A stretch of DNA of 64,000 bases from Candidula unifasciata (Eukaryota > Mollusca > Gastropoda > Stylommatophora > Geomitridae). The first letter of the stretch is position 1; every line of letters starts with the position of its first letter. Below the pieces are notes generated by a model that worked only from the letters and a program-made list of their open reading frames with translations, was not told the DNA's origin and did no database searches. This document shows positions 42,036 to 54,165 of this stretch, piece after piece. The DNA is taken from positions 160,001 to 224,000 of the forward strand of contig CAJHNH020000815.1 in NCBI GenBank assembly GCA_905116865.2, given 5' to 3'. The translations under genes and the position numbers were made by a program.

Positions 42036-43484
42036 TGTCCACCACCTCCGCATTTTCATTAAGAACGCAAATGCTAAGCTCGCTGATCACAGTCTCCCTC
42101 CCATAGTACGAACTGAAACCTCACAACAGCTGCCCACTCCTACCCACCACCACTTACGGTTTAGGGATATCCTGCCAACAGTTGGGACCACTGTAACAGG
42201 GATCTCGTCCAAATCATCAATGAGCACCACTGATATGAAATCAACTACAGAAGGAGAGATCAACAAACCTTATCTACACCAGAGTTTCAGTCGAGTACAT
42301 ACAGATGGTTAAGTCAAGAGAGCAGTAAGAGACGGGGAAGCAGGAGGAGGAGGAGGAGTAAGGGAGGAGGCGGAACATACGTATAATGCCCAAATGGTTT
42401 GAAAATTAACCTAGCTATACCAACAGGTTCATGAAAACTGTGGTTCACGTTCATTTCCGAGCCCACTCGGTTTCCTTACAATTCAGTGCTACACGGGTCC
42501 TTGACCCTGTGATCTCCTGCAAGTGGGTTATCTGAATGACGTTCAACCCCACCTGAATATCACACTCAGCGATAAAAACCCAGTGATACAAAGTGTCACC
42601 ATTCGGATGAGAATCACATAGGGACAGGTGGGGACATCCGATAGTCACCCACTGATAGTGGACTCGAATGGAACAAAAACAACAAAAACAAAAAACTGCT
42701 GATAGAGAAGTCTAGCGGAGATAGCACTGGCAAATCTCTAAACCTTAAAGTAGAAGAGAATCATCTAAATAAAAAAGGTAAAGACGGGAGATGTGAACCA
42801 GCGTCATTGAAAACGGTTATAAACCATAAGTGCTCTGCCACCAGTACAGACAGCTGATAAGAAACTGTCCGCCCGTGTCGACGTCCGCACGTAACTATGT
42901 AGCTACAGTGACGTTCCTCCATTTACCCCAGAGTGTCACTCTGGTATCAATTTCCTAGAGGCTGGGTGAACCGTCCGGTATCGAACACCGATCGTGGCTG
43001 CAGCGAGTGGCAGCTGGATTTGAAAGCGAGTCTCCTATCGACTGCTTTAACGCGGCTCCTGTTCATCTAAATAGGTAACTACTATTAATGATACCGTTAT
43101 TAAGTAACTGAAATATAAATATGGCCACAAAGCGTCATATTGTGACTAAAATATTCATACCAGCTATATGTTGTCGGTGAAAACTTGAACACTTTCTTTA
43201 TCGTTGTTTACAAGTTTCACACCCTGATGCTGTTCTTATTGTTCAGTCTACTTCATAACGGTTGTGTTAGGCCTCAATATTGCAGTGCTGTATGGGTGGT
43301 GGTTATACGTTTGAACGGGTTTTCCTCGATTTGCAAATGCAAATCTGGAGTGAACATGCCCAGAAAGAAAAACAACCTTAATCTCTCTCTCGTTAAAACT
43401 AAACATTTGTTGAATGAGATGCCATAGGAAAGCCGAGACCGTGTAAGAAAACACCACTATCAGACTGAAGTTTCTAGTGAGGTT
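42036..43484. other. intergenic interval with a family B fragment
   Basis: 42545-42650 matches the first part of family B (CACCTGAATATCACAC, GATACAAAGTGTCACCATTC, GGATGAGAATCACA). 42930-43065 may hold a minus-strand SINE head. Short open frames around 43185-43457 have no recognised features. Confidence 0.5.
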
Positions 43485-43850
43485 TGAACAACCAGATCAA
43501 CATTATGGCACACGGGTAGTAACCCACAAGTGCTCCGTTCTTCTTCTAACTCAAGTCTGAGTTCGAAGAAGCTCAGCACAGTGCACAGGCTTTGAAATAC
43601 TTTGGGTAGATTTGTATCTCCAAATTTTGCCTTAGCAGCACCTTTAGGCTACTCTTTTCGATTTCCAACTGCCAAGGAATTTTTTTTGACGTGCTCTACA
43701 ATGCACACTGGCGTCTGATCTCACTACCCAGAGACCAGGGAGAATTACTAGAAGTCAAACCAACGGGAAAAATCCCAGCCCTTACCGGGGATTGAACCCA
43801 GAATCTCTAGCACTCGAAGTGGGCACCATGCCTCGAGACCGCACAGTCCC
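43485..43850 (-). mobile_element. tRNA-derived SINE (family T), minus orientation
   Basis: Nearly full-length match to 25845-26222. Plus-strand landmarks are GGCACACGGGTAGTAACCCA, AAGAAGCTCAGCACAGTGCA, TTTCCAACTGCCAAGG, CTCACTACCCAGAGACC and GGGGATTGAACCCAGAATC. The box B region is intact in reverse. Confidence 0.87.
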
Positions 43851-43924
43851 GTACTAGACTGTGAGAGCAACACTTTGTTCTTGATACTTTTGAGAAGCAG
43901 ATTATTGAATGTTTAGATACCATG

Positions 43925-44535
43925 CACAACAGCACCAGTGAGCTACACATCAATTTCTTCTTTTTCTTCTTTACGTCCTCTTTTAGCGCTGTCAGTGTCG
44001 AGGGAGACATAAGGTCCTTCTTCGTGCTCCCATAAACACATCGTGGTGCTGCAGAGTTTCTCTGATGTTATCTTCCCATCTTGTTCTTGGTTTACCTCTT
44101 GATCTACGTCCTTCTCCACTTTTGGTATATGCCTTGACTGGTATAGCATCAGAAGGCATTCTCTCCAAGTGGACGAACAATTTAATTTACTGTTTTTGTA
44201 TGTGATTTAGAAGTAGTTCTGTGCCGACTTTATCTCGCATGACCTCATTTCTTCTAATCACCCCTTCAGTCTTTCTCAGACACCTCATTACCATGGTAAC
44301 CAGTTTTCGTGTATGTCTTGTTGTGAGTGACCGTGTCTGGCACTGGTAGCACAGGAAGGGAATAAATACGCTTTGTAGGAGATTTTTCTTAGCGCTGACT
44401 GGAATTGCTTCATGGTGTAAAATAAAGGGGAAAAAAAAAAAAAGGGGGGGGGGGTTTCTTTCTTTTTTTTTTCTTTTTTTTTTTCTTTTTTTTTTTTTTT
44501 TTTGGTAAACTAGCTGTCCCAAGTTAGGAAGACAT
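43925..44535 (-). pseudogene. LINE reverse transcriptase C-terminal relic (group Q)
   Basis: Minus strand, in order: FIPFLCYQCQTRSLTTRHTR, LVTMVMRCLRKTEGVIRRNE, then ERMPSDAIPVKAYTKSGEGR and RSRGKPRTRWEDNIRETLQH. These match LINE ORF2 thumb and C-terminal sequence. An A/G/T homopolymer stretch (44427-44503) is inserted in the GQL..HH region. Inactive. Confidence 0.85.
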
Positions 44536-44849
44536 CAGCTGAGCTGTGAATCGACATGAAAAGTATCTCTACTGACTGTTCCTACCAGACCTTACTGAAA
44601 ATATCTCCTATTTTGACCTCGAAAAGGGCATAGGCGTGCTTCATCAATATTTACTCAGAAGGCAATCACCAGAATCAGGGACAAGGGCAAGCCATTCTTG
44701 TTTTTATCCAAGACAGGCTCCAGCTGAAGGGGCATGCTGTTGCCGTCACCAAACCGGGCTAACGATACGTTAACGCAGCGATTTTTTTCTGAAGTATTCA
44801 AACAGCTTTATGGCTAGTTTTTTTGCCTGACGACTGACTGATTGACTGA
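44536..44849. other. non-coding interval, no gene seen
   Basis: No recognisable feature apart from a (TGAC)n stretch at 44826-44850 that leads into the family B copy. Confidence 0.4.
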
Positions 44850-45045
44850 CTTTTTACCCTACCAGGACATCAGCGATAAACACCCGATGACACAAAGTGC
44901 CACCATGCGGATGAGAATCACCCGTAGAGAGGTCCAAGAAACCCCTTTCAGGCGTTTAGGCCATATCTATGCCCCGGCTATATTCAGGGGCCCCGGCAGA
45001 AGCCAGGATGCGGCTTCAAATAACGAAAAATTGCGTCAGCTTGCC
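44850..45045 (+). mobile_element. family B repeat
   Basis: TACCAGGACATCAGCGATAA, ACACAAAGTGCCACCATGCG, AATCACCCGTAGAGAGGTCC, GGCCATATCTATGCCCCGG, ATGCGGCTTCAAATAACG. Preceded by (TGAC)n, as is the copy at 47480. Confidence 0.85.
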
Positions 45046-45212
45046 TGACGACAAAAAGTTTGAGAAACGCTGCGTTAGCGTATCGTTAGCCCAATTTTGT
45101 GACGTCAGCAGCACCACAACCTGTCAGCGGGAGCCGGTCTTTGTTAATCATTGTGTCCCTCGCTCAGCAGCAAATGGTGCATTATATTAACCTATGAGAG
45201 GTTGTCGGATAA

Positions 45213-45219
45213 AGAGAGA

Positions 45220-45263
<44 letters not shown>
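45213..45263. repeat. (GA)n tract
   Basis: About 50 bases of GA with one GGG interruption. Confidence 0.93.
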
Positions 45264-45265
<2 letters not shown>

Positions 45266-45374
45266 ACTTCCATAATGACCAGGGGTAGGGAGTGAGGTGG
45301 CGGGGAGTTGCTACATAATCTGAGAGGGTCCGAAATCCTCTCTCTTGAACAGGCTCATTTGTGGCACTTTGTAC

Positions 45375-46660
45375 CATAAGACAACAAATGAGACAATGCT
45401 AAGACATCAAATGAGACAATGCTTAGACTTCAAATGAGACAAAACTAGGACAATAAATGAGACAATGCTTAGACTTCAAATGAGACATTACTAGGACAAT
45501 AAATGAGACAATGCTTAGACTTCAAATGAGACAAAACTAGGACAACAAATGAGACAAAACTAAGACAACAAACGAGACAAACCTAGGACAATAAATGAGA
45601 CAAAACTAGGACAATAAATGAGACAATGCTAAGACATCAAATGAGACAAAACTAGGACAACAAATGAGGCAAAACTAAGACAACAAATTAGGCAAAACTA
45701 GGACAATAAATTAGACAAAACTAAGACAATAAATGAGACAAAACTAATACAAAAAAAAATGAGACAATGCCAAGACAACAAATGAGACAAAACTAGGACA
45801 ACAAATGAGACAAAACTAAGACAACAAATGAGACAAAACAAGGACAATAAATGAGACAAAACTAGGACAATTAATGAGACAAAACTAGGACAATAAATGA
45901 GACAAAACTAGGACAATAAATGAGACAAAACTAGGACAACAAATGAGACAAAACTAGGACAATAAATGAGACAAAACTAAGACAACAAATTAGACAAAAT
46001 TAAGGCAACAAATGAGACAAAACTAGGACAATAAATGAGACAAAACTAAGAAAATAAATGAGACAAAACTAGGACAAAAAAATGAGACAATGCCAAGACA
46101 ACAAATGAGACAAAACTAGGACAACAAATGAGACAAAACTAAGACAACAAATGAGACAAAACAAGGACAATAAATGAGACAAAACTATGACAATTAATGA
46201 GACAAAACTAGGACAATAAATGAGACAAAACTAGGACAATAAATGAGACAAAACTAGGACAACAAATGAGACAAAACTAGGACAATAAATGAGACAAAGC
46301 TAAGACAACAAATTAGACAAAATTAAGGCAACAAATGAGACAGAACTAGGACAATAAATGAGACAAAACTAAGACAATAAATGAGACAAAACTAGGACAA
46401 TAAATTAGACAATGCTAAGACAACAAATGAGACAGAATAAAGGCAACAAATGAGACAAAGCTAAGACACCAATGAGACAAAACTAGGACAATAAATGAGA
46501 CAAAACTAAGACAACAAATGAGACAAAGCTAAGTCAACAAATGAGACAAAATTAAGGCAACAAATAAGACAAAGCTAAGACAACAAATGAAACAAAGCTA
46601 AAACAACAAATGAGACAAAATTAAGGCAACAAATGAGACAAAGCTAAGGCAACAAATCTG
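45375..46660. repeat. 23-bp minisatellite, ~56 units
   Basis: Unit ACAAATGAGACAAAACTAGG plus three bases, with AATGCT, AAGCTAAG and AATTAAGG variants. A run starting AAAATGAGACAATGCCAAGA at 45757 is repeated from 46077 with the same variant order for ~230 bp, a higher-order duplication with ~320-bp period. Confidence 0.95.
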
Positions 46661-46904
46661 CATACGCAGATAATATATAAAAAAGTACCTACCTGAGTGC
46701 TACAAGAGAAGTCCTATAAGACCCTAGACTAAGCCTTATTTGACAACTCTCCCCACCCCACCCCCCCCCCACCCACCCCCACACACACACACTTCCTTTT
46801 CCGCCGTCCCTGAGCCGCAAATAAATTTTAATCCCTTAGAAATTACTATTGATATTCATCTCATCAAATTGTATGTCCCGATAAGTATTTCTACTAATCA
46901 GATG

Positions 46905-47093
46905 TCAAAAAATGTCTTTCAGGTATTTGTATACCACAATACGTATATCAGTAATTTGTATGTCACAGTATTATTTTAGTTATTCGTATGTAACAGTATA
47001 TATTTCAACAATTTATATGCTACAATATGCATTTCAGCAGTTTGCGTGTCACAATATGCATTTCAGCAATGTATATATCCCGATAAATGTATG

Positions 47094-47134
<41 letters not shown>

Positions 47135-47470
47135 TAGCAATTCGTATGTCACAACATAAATATCAGCAGGTATGTCAGTATATGTATTTCACCTACGTGT
47201 ATATCATTTTCTGCATTTTAGCCATTTGTGTGTCACGATATGAATTTTAGCCATATGTGTGTCACGATATGAATTTTAGCTAATCGCATGTCGCGATTTA
47301 TATTTTAGCAATTCGTTTGTGGCGATATTTAGTTTAGCTATTTGTATGTCACAATATGTATTTTAGCAATTTGTATGTCATAATATGTTTCAGCTATTCG
47401 TATCTCCAGATTTGTATTTCAACAATTCATATGTCACAATATATATTCGTATGGAATAATATATATTTTA
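46905..47470. repeat. AT-rich ~30-bp minisatellite, degenerate
   Basis: About 18 units with ATTTTAGCAATTTGTATGTC and ACAATATGT-like cores, interrupted by (TA)n at 47100-47126. Units are 28-32 bp and highly diverged, so this is an old array. Confidence 0.82.
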
Positions 47471-47479
47471 GCTGACTGA

Positions 47480-48030
47480 CTGACGGACTTTCTACCCCAC
47501 CATTACATCACACAAGCGATAAACACAGGATGACACAATGTGCCACCATGTGGATGAGGATCACCGTGTAGAGGTCCCAGAAACCGCGTTCAGACTTTAG
47601 GCCATATTTATGGTCAGGCTATAGTGCGGCTCCTGGCAAAACCAGAGTAGGGCTTCAAATAACGAAAAATTTCAGCCTAAAAAGGAAGGGAAGTATATTA
47701 TGAGATTATGTATATTTTAGCTAATCCCACTTAATCATCTGATCACAACAAAGGTGAAATATACAACTGTGAAATAAATTACTATCTATTTTACGACGCG
47801 ACATTACAGTTATGTGTCTGTCACTTCTATCTGTCTATTTTATTTTTACCCCACCAGGACATCACACAAGAGATAAACACCTGATGACACAAAGCGCCAC
47901 CATGTGGATGATGATCACTGTGGAGAGGTCCCAGAAACCTCGTTCACCCATTATGCCATATTTATGGTCGGGCTAATGTTGCAGCCCCTGGCAAGAGCCA
48001 GAGTAGGGCTTACACAGAACGAAACATGGC
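47480..48030 (+). mobile_element. two family B repeats
   Basis: Copies at about 47480-47675 and 47845-48030, same orientation. Both keep ACATCACACAAG, GATGACACAA, GCCACCATGTGGATGA, GAGAGGTCCCAGAAACC and AGAGTAGGGCTT. The interval between them is AT-rich and featureless. Confidence 0.85.
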
Positions 48031-48065
48031 ATCTGTTAAAGGGATGACGACATAATTCATGTCTG

Positions 48066-49107
48066 TCACTTCGGTCTGGGTGTTTTCATTCTCTTACCGA
48101 CGATGGTTAACTTTCTGAATCCGTGACAAGCATCCAAGTAAATCAGCACATTCCCAACACAGTTTAGACTAAGTACCAGGTAGTGAAAGCGTTGAATTAT
48201 TGACTGTGTGGTCACCTGCTCATCTAATATAATATTCTGTAAAGGAAAAAAGACTACAAAAGTAGAGCCATAACACATTAATATACAGCAGACAGATCTT
48301 CAGTAACGTTTTTGTTGTCTTGGTGATGCCATGCTTGGTTCTGACTGTGACTTGACTGGAGGTCAGCTGTCGGCCTTTGTTGGTAATCTGTGCTATCTTG
48401 AGCCCAATAACAACCTAGCCCACGGTGACCAGACTGATCGGTATGGCACCTGCTAGGTAATTCACTGTTTGATCAATCAGCTGATTCACTTCGCTTCTCT
48501 CGGAGATTTCTCGCGTAACAGAATAGACTACAAAGCCTACAGTAACACCATCTACGAGAAAGCTCTTTAGTTGGAAACTTATTATTGCACTGTACAGAGT
48601 ATACATTCCAACTACAGTATAGAGACAAGACAATACAATTACCGTTCGCCGGGGAGTTAAGATCAAATAAACTCGGAACGGATAAAATATGGCTAATATA
48701 CGTTCACCTGTAATTAGAAGAGGAATGATCACAGATGAGATTGTCCCTATGTCAGTAACACATATGAAGAATATATACAATACGAAACACACGGAATTAA
48801 GAGTTTCGGAGAATCTGAACCCGTGATATTCTATCTGTATATGAGCTGAAACATTGTTGATACCGATCAAGAACAGGCAATCGGAGACAGCCAAAGACAA
48901 GAGAAGAATATTGGAACATTTCCGGAATCCCTGTCGAGTCAGAATGACAATGTTGATGACATTTCCTAGTATCCCAATCAAGCCGACACAAGGAAAGATT
49001 ATGCAATAAAAAATACGACTGAAGAGGTAAAACAGTTCCCAACTTATAATTAGGTCAGGTGTCATTTTGCTTGTCAGTGACGGCAGCACTGTCGTATTGG
49101 TCGACAT
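48066..49107 (-). pseudogene. rhodopsin-like seven-transmembrane receptor pseudogene
   Basis: An intronless class A receptor frame starting at ATG 49107 (MSTNTTVLPS, with an N-glycosylation site). TM1 IIFPCVGLIGILGNVINIV with the conserved Asn; TM2 SNILLLSLAVSDCLFLIGI with the conserved Asp; TM3 end LITGERILAIFYPF, where GER replaces the usual DRY; TM4 VIVLSCLYTVVGMYTLYSAI; TM5 NYLAGAIPISLVTVG, then TAG at 48415-48417. The same frame continues with VVIGLKIAQITNKGR and TKTTKTLLKICLLY. A frameshift near 48290 moves TM6-TM7 to another frame (TTQSIIQRFHYLVLSLN, NVLIYLDACHGFRKL). One stop and one shift in an otherwise full-length receptor indicate recent loss. Overall resemblance is to receptors expanded in gastropod chemosensory organs or to peptide receptors; the ligand is unknown. 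Confidence 0.85.
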
Positions 49108-50134
49108 GTTTGTATCGATGTTTAGAGAGGCGAATACTGTCTTAGACAATTTGTTTGCTCACCATTTTTTGATGGCGCCATTTGTAACCGGAACTACACG
49201 CAATGCTTGGCGGCAAGGTTTATGTTTTTTTCTCGTTTAGTGATCACACAATTAAGCCAGTGTGTGTCCTGTAAGTCTCGTTGATAAAATATGGTGGATT
49301 TTCTGACATAACATAGAGTCCATGGAATACAGTATACGAAGGATACAAACAGGCATGTCCCTCCAACGTGTGCTTCACATGGACATCAGTGCACGATGGT
49401 CGAGATGAGATGGTCATAGTATACTTGATGTTATCAAATTAAATGTTGTGTAGAAAGCACTAAGAACTCATACTGTCAATTGTGTAGTGCAGTAGTTGTA
49501 GTTGTAGTTGTTGTTGTTGTTGTTGTATCAGCTGCAGTAGCATCAGCAAAAAAAGTAGTAGTAGCAATTGTGGTAGTAGTTATAGTAGTAGTAGTCGTAG
49601 CTTCAGTACCAACTTAAAGCATTGGACCACTGGGAATTTGCCCCGGGACTGGACAACCGTAGGGCCCCATGCTAATCTGTGTGTGACAAGTGACCTGCCA
49701 TAAACAAAAATATCCCTGCTGTGAGTGGTTGTCTTTGGGGCCTCTGCACACTTGCTTGCCCAGGGGTACACAATGCTGTAAAGACGGCTCAGAGTAGTAG
49801 TCAAGGTTTAAACTATGTACAGAAGTTTTTCTTCCTAATCGTTCTGTTTCATTGAAAATCACACACAGTATGCCACACTGCCTCAGTTGAAAACAAGTAA
49901 AACAAATATTAAGTTCTGGCAAAATCCAGAAACAGGCACAAGGAGTAAATTTACTCCAATTAAAGCACTGATAAGTTCTCCTTGGATTGGTTCAAGTACC
50001 CAATCCTTCTTTTTACACACTTCCGACATTTTAGGCACTTTTTTGTTTATTTTTTAAGCGGAACCTGTCTTGTAGCACTCAGTTTGTGTGAAATCAAATG
50101 CAATGTATTACCATCACGGCTTTATTCTATGAAC
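49108..50134. other. upstream flank of receptor; simple repeats
   Basis: TTG/GTA-type trinucleotide repeats at about 49490-49610. 49650-49710 weakly matches 1190-1270. (TA)n lies at 50140-50170. No other gene recognised. Confidence 0.5.
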
Positions 50135-50408
50135 AAATATGTTATATATATATATATATATATATATATTAGCTGTGGCATAGTTTGGCTGAATTGAAAA
50201 GAAAGAAAATAGAAATCTTGCTTCGTACATCGAAGTAGTCGGAAAAATTACCCAAGTGAAAAGCTATGAAAACGAAAAATACACAATTACGAAATGATTG
50301 CTATGGTAAACTGCACCAAGCGCGCGTTGCTACGCCTCTAATAGAAATTCAATTGAAAGGAAAGTCGATATAACAATATGTAGTATTTATTTTGGATCAT
50401 TGTGCTGT

Positions 50409-50924
50409 TTACAAATCCTTAGGAAAAAACAGGCAATTTAAAATGTAATTGTTCTTAGTTTTTCCGCCTGGTGCGTACACGAATAAATCAGTAGGTTTTC
50501 CGACGCTTGAACAGGCCACATATGGCAGTCCATGTGAAAAGCATGGATGTTCCAAATGTAGTCCACACAATTGTTCTGACTGTCCCTGTGATTTGTTGAT
50601 GGTCATTGCTAAGGTGAGTCGCACCAGAAACTGCAAGCATCTGAAGTTGAATGGCATGTCTGTTGGAATTGCGTTGCAATAGTATATCCTGGCCCTTAAA
50701 TGTTCCTGTAAAATTGTACTTACGATGATATTGGGCACCATCTTTTTCACTGAAAGCCTGGCACCACTGCAAAGATGTGGTGGATTGATGTTTCTGAGAA
50801 GAATAACAGGCACGCCAACTTTCAAGGTTAAAACATTGGGTGGCATGCCTGGCAAATAAAGCGAATTAAAGAACTCAGTTGGATAATTAACAACCTCGTA
50901 GCTACCAACTTCTGCTACCAACAT
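50409..50924 (-). pseudogene. Helitron helicase C-terminus, fragment 1
   Basis: PIF1-like helicase end: [71 protein letters not shown] (a helicase motif of the Helitron PIF1 type) and GLPYVACSSVGKPTDLFVYA. About 170 codons open. Compared with 51485-52066 it is an independent, diverged copy, so at least two Helitron insertions contribute. Confidence 0.88.
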
Positions 50925-51175
50925 TAACGCTTTTTCCTAGCTGTACCCAGCCACGCGTTGCTGTGGCGTAATTTGGCAACATGGAAAATAGAGACTTTCA
51001 AGGTTAAAACATGGGGTGGCATGCCTGGCAAATAAAGCGAATTAAAGAACTCAGTTGGATAATTGACAATCTCATAGCTACCAACTTCTGCTACCAACAT
51101 TAACGCTTGTTCCTAGCTGTACCCGGCCGTGCGTTGCTGTGGCGTAATTCGGCTACATGGAAAATAGAGAACATA
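50817..51175. repeat. ~180-bp tandem duplication of Helitron terminus plus helicase start
   Basis: Units 50817-50995 and 50996-51175 both contain AAAACAT.GGGTGGCATGCC, TGGCAAATAAAGCGAATTAA, ATAGCTACCAACTTCTG and CCTAGCTGTACCC..CC followed by TGCGTTGCTGTGGCG. The junctions are in unique sequence. Confidence 0.88.
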
Positions 51176-51484
51176 GAAATGTGTCTTCGCTTCACGCTAG
51201 CGATGTACAGTGCAACAGCTAAACCACAGCTAATAAAACTTTGAGTGGGTAAGGCAGTTACTGTAACTTAAATCTATCTCAGTAAACAGTTTATTGTAAC
51301 CACCCATACCCCAGTTCACATACTACTTTCTCCTTCATCGAAGCAGTTGGAAAAATTACCCTAGTGAAAAGCAATGAAAAGAGGAAAAATACACCATAAT
51401 TACGAAATGAGCACATTTACTAATTGCTGTAAACAACCCTGCACGCGTTGCTACAATAGAAAGTGAATTGAAAGGAAATTTGCT

Positions 51485-52066
51485 TTAACAAAATGTAATT
51501 ATATTGGATCCTAGTGCCGGTAATTTAACATTAAAAATGTGTTTACTGAAGTGCTTTTGGGTAAACAATGTTCTTTGTTCTCCGTCTGGCGCGTCCACAA
51601 ATAAATTAGAAGGTTTTCCGACGCGTGAACAGGCCACATATAGCTGTCCATGTAAAAAGCATGGATGTTCCAAACGTAGTCCACACACTTGTAGGGATTG
51701 TCCTTGTGATTTGTTTATGGTCATTGCAAAGGCGAGTCGCACCGGAAACTGCAAGCGTCTGAAGTCAAATGGCATGTCTGTTGGAATCATTGGGATGCGT
51801 GGCAAAAGTATATTCTCGCCCTTATATTTCTCATTTAAAATTGTACCTTTGATGATATTGAGCATCAGCCTTTTCACTGAAAGCCTGGTACCATTGCAAA
51901 GACGTGGCGGATTGATGTTTCTGAGAAGAATGGTGGGCACGCCAATTTTCATTGTTAAAATGTGTGGTGGCATGCCTGGAAAATCAAGTGAATTTAAGAA
52001 CTCAGTTGGATAATTAACAATTTCGTCCTGATTCATTACAGTATCGATAGACTTATACGTTGTCAC
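51485..52066 (-). pseudogene. Helitron helicase C-terminus, fragment 2
   Basis: [100 protein letters not shown] and [20 protein letters not shown]. Open for about 190 codons. The preceding ~180 bp joins it to N-terminal sequence with the Walker A/B part of the helicase deleted. Confidence 0.9.
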
Positions 52067-52243
52067 ACCGCCTGGTAATTTGTCTTAGATGTTCGGATTC
52101 ATGGCAACTCACGATCGAAAAGGTTGTTTGCAGATTGTTCTGGTGGAGCTAGCCCCACCTGAACCAGTGCTTTGTTAGTTATTGGCAGGTCAGAGTAAAG
52201 CAGTGTCTTTGCAAACATATCTCTACACAATGAGAAAAATCAG

Positions 52244-52976
52244 TTAACGTGGTTGGCGGTGGTAACAATGCTCGTGCATGTGCATTCTCTGTAGTGAAGT
52301 ACACGCGCTGTCCATTGTCAAGGTGCACTGCCAAATGAACAACTGCTGGATGTCATTCATGAATTGGAAATGAGAAAATGCGCCATACCGCTTCATTGCT
52401 ACTAATGTAGCGCCCCAGCTGATATTGCTTGATTTCATCGATAGATGCAGCTGCATGTCCCACTCCAAAGACTGCCACATCGCCTCCTTTGTTGACATAT
52501 TTGCAAATGTACTTATGTTTGCCAAGAAATGTGTCGACTGGCCTGTGTCACCTACTACCAATGATGATAATGGTTCGGGTGGTGAATGTAATACTGGCCA
52601 TTTAACTTTTCCACCAGCGCAGCACATACCCGGCATGTCATTCTTAAATTTGAAGGCACTGCAATGTACGCACAATTTATCCATTTTGCCAATAAGCGAG
52701 AGTAGATGAAGACCAATCATAATCGCTGGTGTAATGGAATGCACCAAGATTCAAATCAACATACAGTGTTCGCCTGGATAAAGTAGTGCGCATTTGAATG
52801 TTTTCGAGTCTTGCTTTCCGTTGCTGGTCTGATTGAGATGAACGGGCTTCAGCAGTGCGCACTCGAATGGTTTCCAGTCTTACCTCACGTAGCTCGTCTG
52901 TTTCTGAAGCAAATAATGCCATTCTCTTGAGTGTTTTATGAGTAGATGGGCCAATCGCTTGTCGTTTGGGAAGCAT
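52244..52976 (-). pseudogene. Helitron Rep-helicase N-terminal remnant
   Basis: Starts MLPKRQAIGPSTHKT, then ETDELREVRLETIRVRTAEA repeats and TLYVDLNLGAFHYTSDYDW. It shifts frame near 52700 into KLCVHCSAFKFKNDMPGMCC, CAGGKVKWPVLHSPPEPLSS and NDIQQLFIWQCTL. This CxxC..C zinc-finger-like region precedes the Rep domain in animal Helitrons. The HUH nuclease motifs are missing. After 52244 a short tract (NKALVQVG-like) leads to fragment 2. Confidence 0.87.
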
Positions 52977-54165
52977 AAATGCAAATTTTGTGAGCGCTGA
53001 TCATCAGTAGCTTGTTCATCCTCATGATGAAAGTTGACTTGAAGTATCGCTGAAATAAATGAAAATATGAGTATGAGATAACAATCCATTTTGACTCAAG
53101 AGGAAATGCATAGAAACTGGGCAGCAAATAGTAATAAAAAGCGGTATATAAGACAATATGAAAAAGCCAACAGATAATGTGCATACATTTATCATTGTGG
53201 GATTTAAGGAGTGGTCCACACATGTATTTGAAATTAAAAAAATGTACATATTGACTGATGTCACTGGAAATAAATGCACTCACATGTTGAGATATTTCTA
53301 GATTCTAACACTGACCTGAGACGGAATGTCATGTAAATTTATATACTTCTTTAGAACAACAGAAGAAAGCCAACCAAAACTGTTGTACCAATGAGTATGA
53401 GAAAGGTAACAGATAATGATTAATCTTTTTCTTCTTCTTCGCGTTCACCAGCTGTACACTTTGGCGGAAAGTTCTGTTTGCTCGTCCACTACTGAACTGC
53501 AGTCCTGCGCCAGAACCTGAGTGTTGCGTGTGCATCAGTTTTACAGATCTCATTCTCTTGAATACAGACTGTTGGTTCCTTGCCTCTCTGGCAGATGCAC
53601 TCGGACTTCAAAGGAGGTTCCCAAATTAGTCGACTCTTACGACATGCTTTTGGGGAGGCAGTGGGTCTATTCTTGTTTTCTCCACAATGGGACCCCGGAA
53701 CCCACACGGGGAATAATGATAATGTGTATGTATTTATCAATGCGGGATTTAAGAAGTGGTGCACACTTGTTTGAAGTAAACAAAAAACATGTACATACTG
53801 GTTTGCAGTCTCACCTCACGTTGCTCGTCTGTTTCTGAAGCAAATAATGCCCTCCTCTTGCGTGTTTTAGGTGTAGATGGGCCAATCGCTTGTCGTTTGA
53901 GAAGCATAACTGTAAATTTTGTGAGCGCTGATCATCAGAAGCTTGTTCATCCTCGTGATGAAAGTTGAAGTATCGCTGAAATAAATGAAAATATGAGCAT
54001 GAGATAACAATCTATTTAGACTCAAGTGGAAATGCATAGAAACTGGGCAGCGAGTAGTAAAAAAAGACGGTATATAAGACAATATGAAAAAGCCAACAGA
54101 TAATGTGCACACATTTACCATTGTGAGATTTAATGATTTAAGGAGTGGTCCACACATGTATTTGA
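52880..54165. repeat. ~355-bp segment duplicated within the Helitron
   Basis: 52880-53240 and 53805-54165 share GTCTGTTTCTGAAGCAAATA, GGGCCAATCGCTTGTCGTTT, TGAGCGCTGATCATCAG, CTTGTTCATCCTC, AATGCATAGAAACTGGGCAG and TTAAGGAGTGGTCCACACAT. Between them is a family A insertion and AT-rich TTTATCATTGCGGGATTTAA repeats that recur at 54287 and 54555. Confidence 0.85.
53433..53716 (-). mobile_element. family A retroposon in the Helitron
   Basis: Reverse complement of the bounded copy at 11684: CTTCTTCTTCGCGTTCACCA (tail end) through GTCGACTCTTACGACATGCT to GGAACCCACACGGGGAA. Flanks contain ATAATGAT on both sides (53412 and 53717 area), a possible target duplication. Confidence 0.88.

Noticed and set aside
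51504..52013. Plus-strand 169-codon open frame
   Set aside because: It is the antisense shadow of the Helitron helicase fragment, whose motifs are on the minus strand.
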